From Poronia punctata (lineage: Eukaryota; Ascomycota; Sordariomycetes; Xylariales; Xylariaceae), in contig MU401550.1 of NCBI GenBank assembly GCA_022579005.1, positions 374 to 64,373 of the forward strand: 64,000 nucleotides of DNA, written 5' to 3'. The notes under the pieces were generated by a model, which did no database searches, was not told where the DNA came from, and saw only the letters and a program-made list of their open reading frames with translations. Below are positions 33,801 to 45,167 of the stretch, piece after piece (position 1 is the stretch's first letter; each line of letters opens with the position of its first letter). A program made the translations under genes and the position numbers.

Positions 33801-34646
33801 CCAGGAAAGAGCGCTCAAGTGTGTTAAAGCAAGCCCAGCTTGGCATGTCTTACGGTGCATCGACAGTGGGCTTCGCAACCATTACGCCTAAGCCAATCTC
33901 CGGCGTATTTTGGTACAACAGGTAGGTACTTAGGTAGTGGTCTCAGAGTCTACAGTGCAGTGGCGACCTAGGTATCTATCTCTGACTCTCTGTTGGGCAT
34001 TCACCAGATAATTTGGAGGCGTTCATGTACTCGTAGGCCCTGCTCGCTGGCGCCCAAAGGAGGTTAATCTCCACGATGTTGGTTCATTATGCCTCATCGT
34101 CAGTTTTCGGGATATATGAACCGAAAAGAGAACTACACGTATGCTCGTAAGTGCGCAGCAGTCTGAACAGTTATTAGTATCCAAGCTCTATGGCACCTAC
34201 CGGTATTAAAAGTCCCTCTCAAAGTCTAGGCAGTTCTAATCACTCCCCAACCACGATGTCCAAATCACTGGATCCCTTAGTTCCGACCGCTGTCAAAGTA
34301 CGTTTACTAAGAGTAAAGCTGACCAGTTGGCCAATGCGTTCATTGCGTGACCTCGTCCCATTCTTATCAGACTCATCAGACTCTTGAACATCTAGACCAT
34401 ATGTGGATAAAACTGTTCGTCGGTACGGTCTAGGTCAGTCCTTTCAAGTCTCAATATTCTTCCGCCGTTCGAGTACAGTATGTGATCAGGCTTCTAATTC
34501 GTGCGGGACGATTTCTCCCCTCTTACTCTCCTTCCATTAAATCCGTAAGAGCTAGTCTGCACACTGCGTATTCTCATGGCCGATGATAGCTTCGTGCGTA
34601 CTTGTCCCTTACACGTGTGGCCTATGAGCTACGGGCGAGGAATGCG
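30840..34646. other. 3.8-kb gene-poor zone flanking AT-rich element
   Basis: No recognised gene. Contents: a poly-C tract (31,436-31,452), a TC-rich tract (31,893-31,940), TACGTGTACGTG motifs (32,790-32,832) and several TAGGTAGG motifs. A Ser/Pro/Tyr-rich 80-codon open frame on the minus strand (33,462-33,704) and a 65-codon one on the plus strand (34,190-34,387) cannot be supported. The left part is likely the long promoter/5' UTR of the C2H2 gene. Confidence 0.5.
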
Positions 34647-34745
34647 ACAAGCTGTAAGTTCCCCTCCCCCTTAAGAGCTGTAAATTCCTCTTGTAACCTG
34701 TAAATTCCCTACTTTGCACTAATGTCTTAGTAAGTATTAAAAATT
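34647..34745 (+). repeat. left terminal inverted repeat
   Basis: Pairs with 42,433-42,530 in reverse orientation with only scattered differences, several of them C/T or G/A. It contains three spaced copies of a CTGTAA(A/G)TTCC core at about 34,652, 34,677 and 34,699, roughly 22-25 bp apart, which look like iterated transposase-binding sites. Confidence 0.85.
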
Positions 34746-37700
34746 TTAGCAATATATATTTTTTATATATATAATTAATTAATTATGCTATTTTTTGTAC
34801 TTAAGTATTTAGTTGTACTTTAATTGTTTTTTAAACCTTTTTTTATTACTTTTTAAAATTTTTTATTAACTTTGCTTAATGCTTTTTTTTATTTAGCTTA
34901 TTTTTTTTTAAACATTGTTTTTAATATTATAGCTTTGTTTATTAAAAATTAAAATGTTAAACGTTTTTATAAAAGCGATTTTAAATAATATTATTATTAA
35001 AAATATAAAAAAAATAAAAGTTTTGTTTAATTTAATTTTAAATGCATATATACTTTTAAAAAATAAAGGTAATAAAAAAGCTAGTTAAAAAGAAAAAAAG
35101 TAAATATAAGCTATTTAATATAATTTTATTAATTAAGTAAACTTTTTAAAATATTTAATAGTAAATATACTTAATATTAAAATATAGTTTACTTTTAAAA
35201 TTTTTAATAAATTATTATAAATTTTAAGTATAATTTAAAATAATATATAAATATTTTTAGCAAGTTACTTTATTAAAGTAAAAAGCTTAGTATATATTAC
35301 TAAAATTTTTAAACTATTTAAAACTTTTATTAATAGTATTATATTTATAATATTAATAAAAACATTATTAAAAAATAAAGTTAAGCAACTTTAAAATATA
35401 AAAAGTATTTTTTATTATTATTTTATATTAACTTATTTTTAACTTTATATTTAAATATAATATAATAGCAAGCGTACTATTGTTTTATTTACTACTACTA
35501 TGCTAATATTTTTAAGCATACTAGTTTTTTGCTATATATATTAATATATTAAAAAAAAAGATTGCTTATATATACTTATTTAGTTATTTATATATATAAA
35601 AGTAACTTTTAATATAAAAGCAAAACTTAAATAGTTATAAGCATATATAAAAAAACTAAATTTTAAAAAGAAAATTTATAAGTATAAAGTTAAAATTAAA
35701 ATAGTTTTTAAATTAATTTAATATTAACTTTGCTATACTTTAGCTAAGTATAAGTAATTTATTTGCAATTTTTTGCTAGCAAAGCTTATTACTTTTAAAA
35801 AAATAATTATTAGTTTTGCTTATAAAAAACAAATTTTAAAATATACTTATTTTTATACTTTATGCTAAAAATTAATTATATACTAATATATATATAAACA
35901 ATTAGCAAAATAAATTAAATTATACTAACTTGCTTAATATAATATATTTTAAGCTATTTTAAAAATTATTTTTTTTAAATTATATTACTTAAATATAGCT
36001 TATTTTTTTTATATATTTAAAGCTTTGTTAATAATTTTTTATACGTTTTTTTATATAGTTAAAAAAAGCGTTATTACTTTTTTTTAAGCAATTAGCAAGT
36101 TTGCAAAAAGTATAGTAAAAAGTTTATTTATTTTATTAATAATATTTAGCTAATAAAAAAATAATAAATAAAGTTTATTTTAAAAGAAAAGCTATACTTA
36201 TGTTAGTAAGCTATAATATAGTTTTTAAATTTTTTATACTAAAAGACTTAAATGTTTTGCTTTATTTTTTAATTATATTTTATAGTAAACATTTTTTTTT
36301 TATTACTTATAAAAACCTTACGTTTTATTATTAATTTAATTTATTAAATTATTAAAAAAATTAATTAATTATTAATAAGCTTAAATTAATTATATTGTTT
36401 ATAATATAAGTTTTAAGCTAATATAATTTAAACGCATTTTTTATATTTTATAAATTAAAAAAGTTTTTATTTAAAAACAATAACTAATTAATTATTAATG
36501 TTTATAAAAGCTTAGCTAATATAAATTACTTTTAATATTTTATTTAAAAGTAATAAGTACTATTATTTTTTTTAAAAGCTTAAAAAATTACTTTAGCTTT
36601 AATATAAAAAAATAAAAAAAATAGTAACGTTTATATAAGTATTTTACTTATTTAAATATTAAAATTTTTATTTATTATAAAATATTACTTAGTATATTTA
36701 GTATATAACGTAATTATATTTAAATTATATTATTATATGCTTTTACTTAAAACAAGCAAAGTAATAAAAATTAAATAAACTAAAAGCGTTTATTATTAAT
36801 ACTAACTATAAATACGTTTATAGCGCTTTTTAATAAAAGATTATTTAAATATAGTATTTAACATTTGCAAAAAAAGGTAACAAAAGCTTTTAAAATTTAT
36901 TTAGCAAGCTTTTTATAGCTAACATATTTTAGTTTTTTTTTAATACAATGCTTTACTAATTTTAAAAGCAATAAAATATATTATTTTATATTTTAAATTG
37001 TTTTTTTAATATTAAAAAGTAAGTATTAAGTTTTTATTAAATAAAAATATGTTTATAAAAGCAAAATTATAAGTATTACTTTAAACTAAAGTATTAGTAT
37101 TATTTAAAAATTTAGTAAATACTTTTAAATAACTTATAGCGTTAATAAAAAGTAAAATACTTTATACTATTTAGTATTTATAATATAACTTTACTATATT
37201 TATTTTAAAAAAAGCATTAAAGCATTGCTTAAAAAATTATATTTAATAAAAAAAAATTTGCTTTATATTATAATAATAAAACTATTAAATATTATAATAT
37301 TAAATAATTAAAATAAGCTATTTAATAGCATTAAAAGTATATAAAACTTAAAAACATTTTAAAACCTTTTTAAAAGCTAACTAAAAAATAGCAAAATTTT
37401 TAAACTTAAAAAGCTAAGTAAACTTTAAAAAGTATTTATATATTATAACAAAGTATTGCTGCGCTAAATTGCGTTTTTTTAAAAAACATTAAAATATTAT
37501 TTTAAGTTATATTAATATAGTTAAATTTTTATATATAGCATTTTACTTTTAAAGTAAAAAATACTTTTTATTAATTTAAGTAATTTAATATATAAAAAAA
37601 ATAAATTAAAATTTATTATTTTGTAGTAAAGCAATATAAAACTTTTAAATTTTAATAATTTACTAAAATATTAAAATTAATAGTAAGTTTAATATAGCTA

Positions 37701-38538
37701 TAAATAAGTTAAGTAATATAATTTAATTACTTTTTAAAAGTAATTTAAATTAATGTTTTAATTAAAAAAAAGCGTATAAACTATAATAACAACTTTTTAA
37801 AAACTTAACTTATACAATTTTAAAGCTGCTATAATATATAAGTGCTAACAATTAAAGTAAATAACTAGTTATAAAAGTTTTTAATTAAAAGTATATATAA
37901 TAGCTATTTTAAAAATATATTTAACTTTAACCTAAGTATATAAAATAACTTTATATATTAACGTTTAAGTAGTATATTTTTATTTAGCGTGCTAGTTTAG
38001 TTATAATTATAAAGCTTTTTAAAAAAAACCTTTATTTATTAAAATAACAACTTTTATTAGCAAGCTATTTATAGCTAAATTAATAAATAACAAAACTAGT
38101 TAGCTTTTAAAAAGTAATAGCTACAATTAAAAAAGCAACGCTAAAAAATAAAAAAATAAAATAAAATATTTATATAAAAACTAAAAATATAAAAAAAGCT
38201 ACTAAAGCAAAAGAAAATAAAAGAAATATAAAGCTATAATAAAAGTTAAAATTAAAAAAGCTAAAAGCTAAGCAAAAGTTAAATAATTAGCAAAAATAAA
38301 TTATAATAAATAATAGTAAAGTTAATATAAGATTTTTTATTTTTTTTAAAAAAAAAATACTTAAATTATATATAATATTTTTAATAAATATAATAAAAAA
38401 TTAAATAAAGTATTTAAAAACTTACTTAAAGCTTTTAAATAAATTAAAAATATATTATTAGTTTTTTTAATAATATATATTTATATATTATAATATAATT
38501 ATTTTATATATTTATTATATATTTTAATATTAAAATAA

Positions 38539-38656
38539 TTATAAATAAATATATTAGCTAAGCTTTTTAAAAAATATATTAAATATAAGTTTTAAAATAT
38601 TTTATTAAGTATTATTTAATATTTTAAAAAGTTTAGCTAATATATTTATTTATAAT
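38539..38656. repeat. inverted repeat inside AT-rich element
   Basis: Arms of about 35 bp (38,539-38,574 and 38,622-38,656) share TTATAAATAAATATATTAGC in opposite orientation, with a ~47-bp A/T spacer. Low complexity raises the chance level, but the GC-containing AGCTAA core is shared. Confidence 0.6.
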
Positions 38657-38729
38657 AAACGCTTTAAATATAATATTTAAATTATTTATTAAAAACTTTT
38701 TAATTTTATTATAATAATATAAAAAAGAT

Positions 38730-39081
38730 TATTATTTAAATAAGTCTTTTAATAAGGTTTTAAATTAAAAGTATATATTAAAGCTAATAAAATAATATTA
38801 ATAAAGTTAAAAATTAAAAATAAAAACTATTAAAATATAAAGTATAGTATAAATAAAAGTTTAACACTGTTTTAACACTGTTTAACACAATATATATACA
38901 GTTTTAATAATAGTTTATACTGTGTTAAACAGTGTTAAAACAGTGTTAAATTTTTATTTACACTGTACTTTATATTTTAATAGTTTTTCTTTTTAATTTT
39001 TAACTTTATTAATATTATTTTATTAGCTTTAATATATACTTTTAATTTAAAACCTTATTAAAAAACTTATTTAAATAATAG
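38730..39081. repeat. large inverted repeat (palindrome) inside AT-rich element
   Basis: Left arm about 38,730-38,889 and right arm about 38,921-39,081 are near-perfect reverse complements around a ~31-bp loop. Next to the loop each arm has two direct copies of TTTAACACTG. The arms differ at only a few sites, mainly T/C or A/G. This could be a fold-back element, or the junction of two inverted copies nested in the larger element. Confidence 0.8.
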
Positions 39082-42000
39082 TTTTTTTTACTATATATAA
39101 AAAAACATTTACTTAAATTATAATTATTATTTAAGTTTAAATAAATATTTAATTTTTATATAAATTAAATAATTATTATATTATATATAATAGCTATTAA
39201 AATTACTTTATAAAAAGGTTTATATATATTTTATTTATTATATTTTATAACTATATTTTTAAAACTAATTATATTTAATTATATACTTTATTTAAAAAAT
39301 AGCATTGCTTTATAAATTTTTAATATTAAATTATAAATAAAAAAAAGATTAACTATTAAAATTAAAAGTTTATATAGCTATTATAGCTTAATGTTTTTAA
39401 AGTTAAAATATAAGTGCTATAATAAAGCGTTAAAAAGATTATTATAAATATTATATGCTGTTTTTATAATATATAATTAATTTATAATAAAAAAGCTTTA
39501 ATTGTTTATATATATTATAAAAAAAGCAAAATATACGCTTTTTAAAATAGTTTAAAAGTTATTATAAATTAAATAAAAAGCTTTTTTAAAAAAGGTTTAA
39601 ATATATATAAGTTAATTAATTAACTAAAATATTATTAACTATATTTTTAAGCTTTTAAGCTTATATTATTAAAAGTTTATAAAATATATTTACTTATTAA
39701 ATATAGCAATATTTAAGCAATATTAATTTATATATTATTAAGTATAAAATAATTAATATTTAATATTTTAATATATTTAAAGCAGTAAAATATTTAGCTA
39801 ATATTAATTTAAGTTTAAACATAATTTTTAATTAATATTTTATTACTTTTAATACTTTTTACTTTAATAATTAAGTTTAGCATTTAAATAATAAAAAATA
39901 TAACTTTTAAATAGTTAATATATATATAATTATAGCTAAATAAATATTATTATTAAAATTTAAAAAGCAATTTAAATAAAAAGTAAATATAAAATTATTA
40001 TTATAAATTATAATAAAGCTATATTTAATAAAAATTACTTTTTATAAAGCTATATTTAAGCTTTAAAAAAGCTTTTTTTTTAATATATAATAAAGGTTTT
40101 TAAAAAATAATAATATTAAAATATATTAATTTAAAACTATATAAAATTAATTTAAATACTATAAAATTTAAATTATTAACTAGCTACTTTATAGCTTAAA
40201 TATAAGCGTTATAAAATATATATAACAAGCTATAAAAGCTTATATTTATAAAATTACTTTAAATTATATGCTTTTAAAAATGTTAAAAGTATTATTAAAT
40301 TAAAAAGTAAATAAAAAAATATATAAAGCTTTATTTTAAAGCTTTATTAATAAGCTAATTTATAATATATTATATAAAATAAAAGCTTTATATAAAGCTA
40401 AAAAGTAATATATTAAATATAAAGGTTTTTTTTTTAAAAAGTAGCAAGTAAAGTATATATAAACTTTTTTATAAAGTAATTTTATATATAATGCTTTTTA
40501 AAAAATTAATATATTTTTTTTAATAAAAGCTTTAAATTAATTAAACTAAATAATTTTATTTTTTATAATATAATAAATTTAAAGCTTAATTATTTTTAAT
40601 ATTAATAAATATAATAATATAAAATTTAAACTTTAATTATATAAATATATTAAAACTTATTATATATTAAATATATTATTATAAATAATTTAAAACTATT
40701 TTAAAATTAAGTATATATAATTTAAAATAATAATAATATATATATAACTTATATTTTAATTAATTATATTATATTTTATAATTATTAAATATATATATAT
40801 TTTTATATAATTTATTTTATTTTATTTTTATTTTATAATTAGTAAGTTACTAAAAATTATTTTAAGATTTTATTGTGCTTTATTTTTTCTTTTTTATTAA
40901 AAAACTAGTAAACTTTTTAAATTATAAAAAGCTAGTTTTTTTTTGCAGTACTACTATTTTTTTTATTTAACTTTTAAAGGTTAATTAAGCTTTAGCAAAT
41001 TTAAAGTATAAAAACTTTAAAAAATTAGCCTAAAGTTTGCAAAGCTTTTTTTACGCTTTTACTTTTTAATAATAATAGCTTTTTTAATACCTTTTGCTTT
41101 TTTTTTTTTAAGTAAAGGGCTTAATTAAGCTACAAGCTTATAATTAAGCGTTTTAATAACGCAATATAAGTTAAAACCTATTGCTACGCTTTATTAGTAT
41201 ATATTTTTAATATTTAAATTATAACTTAAACTTATAAAACATAAGCTTATTAAAGTTTATAGCAAGATAACAATATTTTTTTTAAGTAAAGCAGTTTAAA
41301 TTAAAACTATTTTAAAGTAAGCACTTTATTATTTTATATTAGCTATTTAAAAGCTTTTTAAATAGTTACTTAATATAAGTTATAAATATGCTACTATACC
41401 TTAGCTAACTTTGTTTTAAAAAGCGCAAGCTTTATAAGTAATACCTTCTTTAAAACTGTCTTTACTGCTTACATCGCAACGCATCTTTATAAAATTAATT
41501 TAATATATTTAGTTAAATGCTTTTTAAAAGCGTTTTAGTAACTTATAACACTATTGCCTTTTTTATTTTTAATATATAGCAAAAAAAAAAAAATATAATT
41601 AAATATAACAGCTTTAAACTTTTAAAAAGTTTACAAAACTATTTTTTTGCTTTTAGCTATACGCTTTATATTTTGCTAGTAACTTATTACAATAATAATT
41701 AAAAATATATTAAAAAGCTTTTATTATAAAACTTACTATAACTTATAAATAATAGCTAAATTATTTTTTAAGTTTAAAAATCTAAGCGCAAATAAAGCAA
41801 TATTAAGCTTATAACCTAAGCAAATATATTTTTTAAAAGCTATAGTACTAAAGTAACAATAGCGTTACATATAATTAAAAAGCTTTTAAATACTATAGCA
41901 ATATAATTTTTTATATTAGTATAAAAAGTTTTTTTGCTATTTTTAAAAACACAGTAGTATACTTTGCTAGCAGCTAAAATAACTTATTTTTGCTAGCAGC

Positions 42001-42432
42001 TTATTAGCTACTTATTTATTGCTTTTATTAATATTATATTAGTTACCTTATTAGTATTAAAAGCTAAAAAATTATAACAACGTTAGCTTATTTTTTTTTT
42101 ATAGTACTAGCAGTACTTTTTACTATTACAATACTAAAACAGCATTTTAACTATATACACTTAGTTAAATATTATAAAGCTTTTAAAAAGCTTTTATAAT
42201 TAAAATAATAAAGCTAATAAAACATATCTTATAAAAATAAAATATATTTATATAAAAAAAAAAAAAGGTTTTTTAAAGTTAAAAAGTAATAAAGTAAATA
42301 GTTTTTTAATTACTACTTAAGCAAATACCTTAAAATATATATAAGTACATTTAATTAAATATAAGTATATTTAATTATATACAAATTTATTTCTAGCTAA
42401 TTATTTTAATTGTAGTACTTAGTACATAAAAA

Positions 42433-42530
42433 TTTTTTAATACCTGCTAAGATATTAGTGCAAAGTAGGGAATTTATAGGTTGCAAAGGGAATTTACAGC
42501 TCCTAGGGGGGGGGGGAACTTACAGCTTGT
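42433..42530 (-). repeat. right terminal inverted repeat
   Basis: Reverse-complement partner of 34,647-34,745. Its three CTGTAA/CTATAA(A/G)TTCC cores keep the same spacing. A poly-G tract (42,505-42,516) replaces the CCCCTCCCCC of the left copy. Confidence 0.85.
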
Positions 42531-43057
42531 GTATAGACTCGGCCTACATGTACCCAGCCACCCAGGGTGCCAGCGTGCCAGTTGCAGTTTACAGTAAACT
42601 GACCTAACCTACTTTAGATAGTCTAACCTACTGGATCTAGGTTAGTCTAGTTGTAGTTTAGACTAGACTAGGTGACCTACGAGCGCCTACGTGTTCTGGA
42701 CCGCATCGGCGTTACCCGGTAGGTACCAACGTATCTACGGCCGTGCCCGCATCTTCTGCCCGCATTCTCCAACATCGCCACCAATAAAATGAATCCTGCT
42801 GGCTGTTTACCTTATTTTTTCCGGATTCACGGTATGGGTAGGACCCTTTATCGGAGCCGAACACTGGGTGGCAACAAGAGGCATCACACCTCCGCATTAC
42901 TTTAGCAATCGGTACATAATGGGATAACAATGAGTCTTGGAACAACATCACACATTGAGAGTTAAACGTTGCAATTACCAAATATGCCCAGGTGACCATA
43001 GTGTTAACCTACAATCTTCATACCCCTTGCTTTCCCCGTTCCCCCTACGTTCCCGCA
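42531..43057. promoter_or_regulatory. upstream region of cnxABC, adjoining the transposon
   Basis: About 530 bp separate the transposon edge from the cnxABC start codon. It has GTCTA/CTAGACTA-rich sequence at 42,610-42,672 and no gene. The promoter of cnxABC must lie here or reach into the element. Confidence 0.5.
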
Positions 43058-45167
43058 ATGTTGTCGGCAACCTCGACGGCCCGGTTCGCAGGCTCTTTGT
43101 GTCCGAGGCTGAGTGTCCGACATCATCCGATATCCGTCCGCCGGGTTGCAACGGCAGCTATCACAGCTAGTCAGAGTACAACCCAAGCGAACGCATCTAG
43201 GCGCACCGCGCGTCAGGAGCTTGTGAAAGATGCTCGGCCCTTTTCCGATTTCTTAACCGACACCTTTGACCGGCAACACGACTATCTACGCATTTCACTC
43301 ACCGAGAGATGCAACCTTCGATGTGTTTACTGCATGCCCGAGGAAGGCGTCCCTCTGTCGCCACAAAGAGAGCTTCTAACCACACCTGAGATCGTCATGC
43401 TCTCTTCGCTCTTCGTCTCACAGGGCGTAACCAAGATTCGTCTCACCGGCGGGGAGCCGACGGTTAGGAGGGATATCCTACCGTTGATGAAGCAGATAGG
43501 GGCTCTTCAACGGCACGGACTGCGTGAATTATGTCTAACGACTAACGGCATAGCCTTACACCGCAAACTGGACGGCATGGTTGAGACAGGCCTAACGGGA
43601 GTCAATCTCAGCCTCGACACGCTCGACCCATGGCAGTTCCAAATCATGACGAGGCGGAAAGGATTCGACGCAGTCATAAAGAGCATTGACAAGATCCTGG
43701 AGCTAAACAAGCACGGCGCCGGCATCAAACTGAAGATCAATTCCGTCGTAATGAGAGGGATCAATGAACGGGAGATCATTCCTTTCGTCGAGATGACACG
43801 AGAAAAAGATATTGAGGTCAGGTTCATCGAGTACATGCCGTTTGATGGTAACAAGTGGAATAAGGGCAAGATGTTCAGCTACGCCGAGATGCTGGATCTC
43901 ATCAGGGAAAAGTATCCTGCACTCGAAAGGGTTCAAGGGCACAAAAACGACACGAGCAAAACCTATAAAATCCCTGGCTTTACCGGCAGCCTTGGGTTTA
44001 TTACTAGCATGACCCACAACTTCTGCGGAACCTGTAATCGTCTCCGGATCACGAGCGATGGCAATCTCAAAGTATGCCTGTTTGGTAATGCTGAAGTCTC
44101 ACTACGAGACATCCTGAGACAATCCAACAACGGGGATCCCATCGACGAGGCCGCCTTTGAAGCCATGAAACAGGTCGAGATGGATAGGAGGCAAGGGCTG
44201 AGCGACGCACCAACACCAGTCGGCCTAGCTCCGAACGAGGAAGAACTTTTAAATGTAATCGGTTTAGCCGTGAAGAGGAAAAAGGCGAAGCACGCAGGGA
44301 TCGGTGAACTTGAGCATATGAAGAATCGCCCAATGATACTGATAGGTGGGTGAAATGTCCTGAGTTGTCGTTCATAGCGAGTGAAACCTACCATACGAAC
44401 CGGGCTTTCCATGGGCTCTTCCTAGGCGCTCAAACTGAACGTTTCGCCTGGCAGATTCTCTGGAAGCGAGACCCCAAAAAACCTACCCACTGCCTCGCTG
44501 GGGCCCCTTGACCGACACCATGAGTCAGGTCGCACCTCCGTCTCACATCATGTCACAAATCTCAGCCTTATGCCGGAGCCGTGTACCTCTACAGCAGCTC
44601 CGAAGATTCTCCACTTCACGGCCCCTGGATACTAGCCGTCAGGAGGAGGCAAACAAGTTGACGCATGTCTCCGGCTCTGGTTCTGCCCACATGGTCTCCA
44701 TCTCAGACAAGACATCGACAAACAGGGTCGCGAAGGCGGTATGCTGCGTCCAATTTACAAATAAAATAGCGTGCCAACTCATACGTGAGAACCAAATGAA
44801 GAAGGGAGATGTTCTAGGCGTAGCCCGTGTTGCCGGAATCATGGCTGCCAAAAAGACGTCAGATCTCATACCGCTCTGCCACCCCATCGCGTTGTCTAAA
44901 GTCACCGTAGACCTTGAGGTCGTCGAGGATGATGGTCATGCCGGCCGTATTGATATCGCGGCCACGGTTGCTTGCGAAGGCAAGACTGGGGTTGAGATGG
45001 AAGCGTTGACCGCCGCTTCTACGGCAGCGTTAACCATATACGACATGTGCAAAGCAGTTGACAAACGGATGACCATCGACGGGCTCAAGGTTGTTCTGAA
45101 GGAAGGCGGTAAAAGCGGGCGTTGGGTCGACGGGCTTGCGGATAGCTCTCCGATGGGAAAAGGATGA
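43058..45167 (+). CDS. cnxABC: molybdenum cofactor step-1 protein, MoaA-MoaC fusion (CnxABC/MOCS1)
   Basis: Spliced form: 43058-44345 and 44455-45167, 666 aa. The N-terminus (MLSATSTARFAGSLCPR) looks like a mitochondrial presequence. The MoaA domain has the radical-SAM cluster motif CNLRCVYC (CX3CX2C), TGGEPTVR, and the C-terminal cluster motif CGTCNRL..C (CX2CX13C). The MoaC domain has LCHPIALSKV, GKTGVEMEALTAAS and DMCKAVDKRM. Together they turn GTP into cyclic pyranopterin monophosphate. A 109-nt intron (GTGGGT donor, GGCAG acceptor) joins the domains in phase 1. If it is not removed, translation stops at 44353 after MILIGG, giving a 431-aa MoaA with the C-terminal Gly-Gly known to be needed in MOCS1A. 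A stand-alone MoaC could start at ATG 44520 (215 aa). A fused gene of this type is known from Aspergillus nidulans cnxABC and human MOCS1. Confidence 0.93.

Larger units (their letters stand above)
34647..42530. mobile_element. AT-saturated, TIR-bounded degenerate DNA transposon
   Basis: A 7.9-kb block bounded by ~98-bp near-identical inverted repeats that begin ACAAGCTGTAAGTTCCCC. The interior is almost entirely A and T with no open frame of note in any frame, whereas flanks and TIRs have normal composition. The composition edge coincides with the inner ends of the TIRs, so the mutated unit is the element itself. This fits a DNA transposon inactivated by a RIP-like C-to-T process. No target-site duplication is visible immediately outside the repeats (left flank ends AATGCG, right flank starts GTATAG). 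The right third (about 40,900-42,430) retains more G and C. Transposase family cannot be identified. Confidence 0.8.

Noticed and set aside
34647..42530. Mitochondrial DNA insertion (NUMT) as origin of the AT-rich block
   Set aside because: No mitochondrial gene frame is seen, and nuclear-type terminal inverted repeats bound it exactly.
42992..43057. Longer N-terminus for cnxABC
   Set aside because: The extension would start at GTG; the first ATG at 43,058 gives a plausible mitochondrial presequence.
44508..44519. MoaC start at TTG 44,508
   Set aside because: Non-ATG start is unlikely in a fungus; the region is better explained as part of the fused exon, with ATG 44,520 as an alternative.
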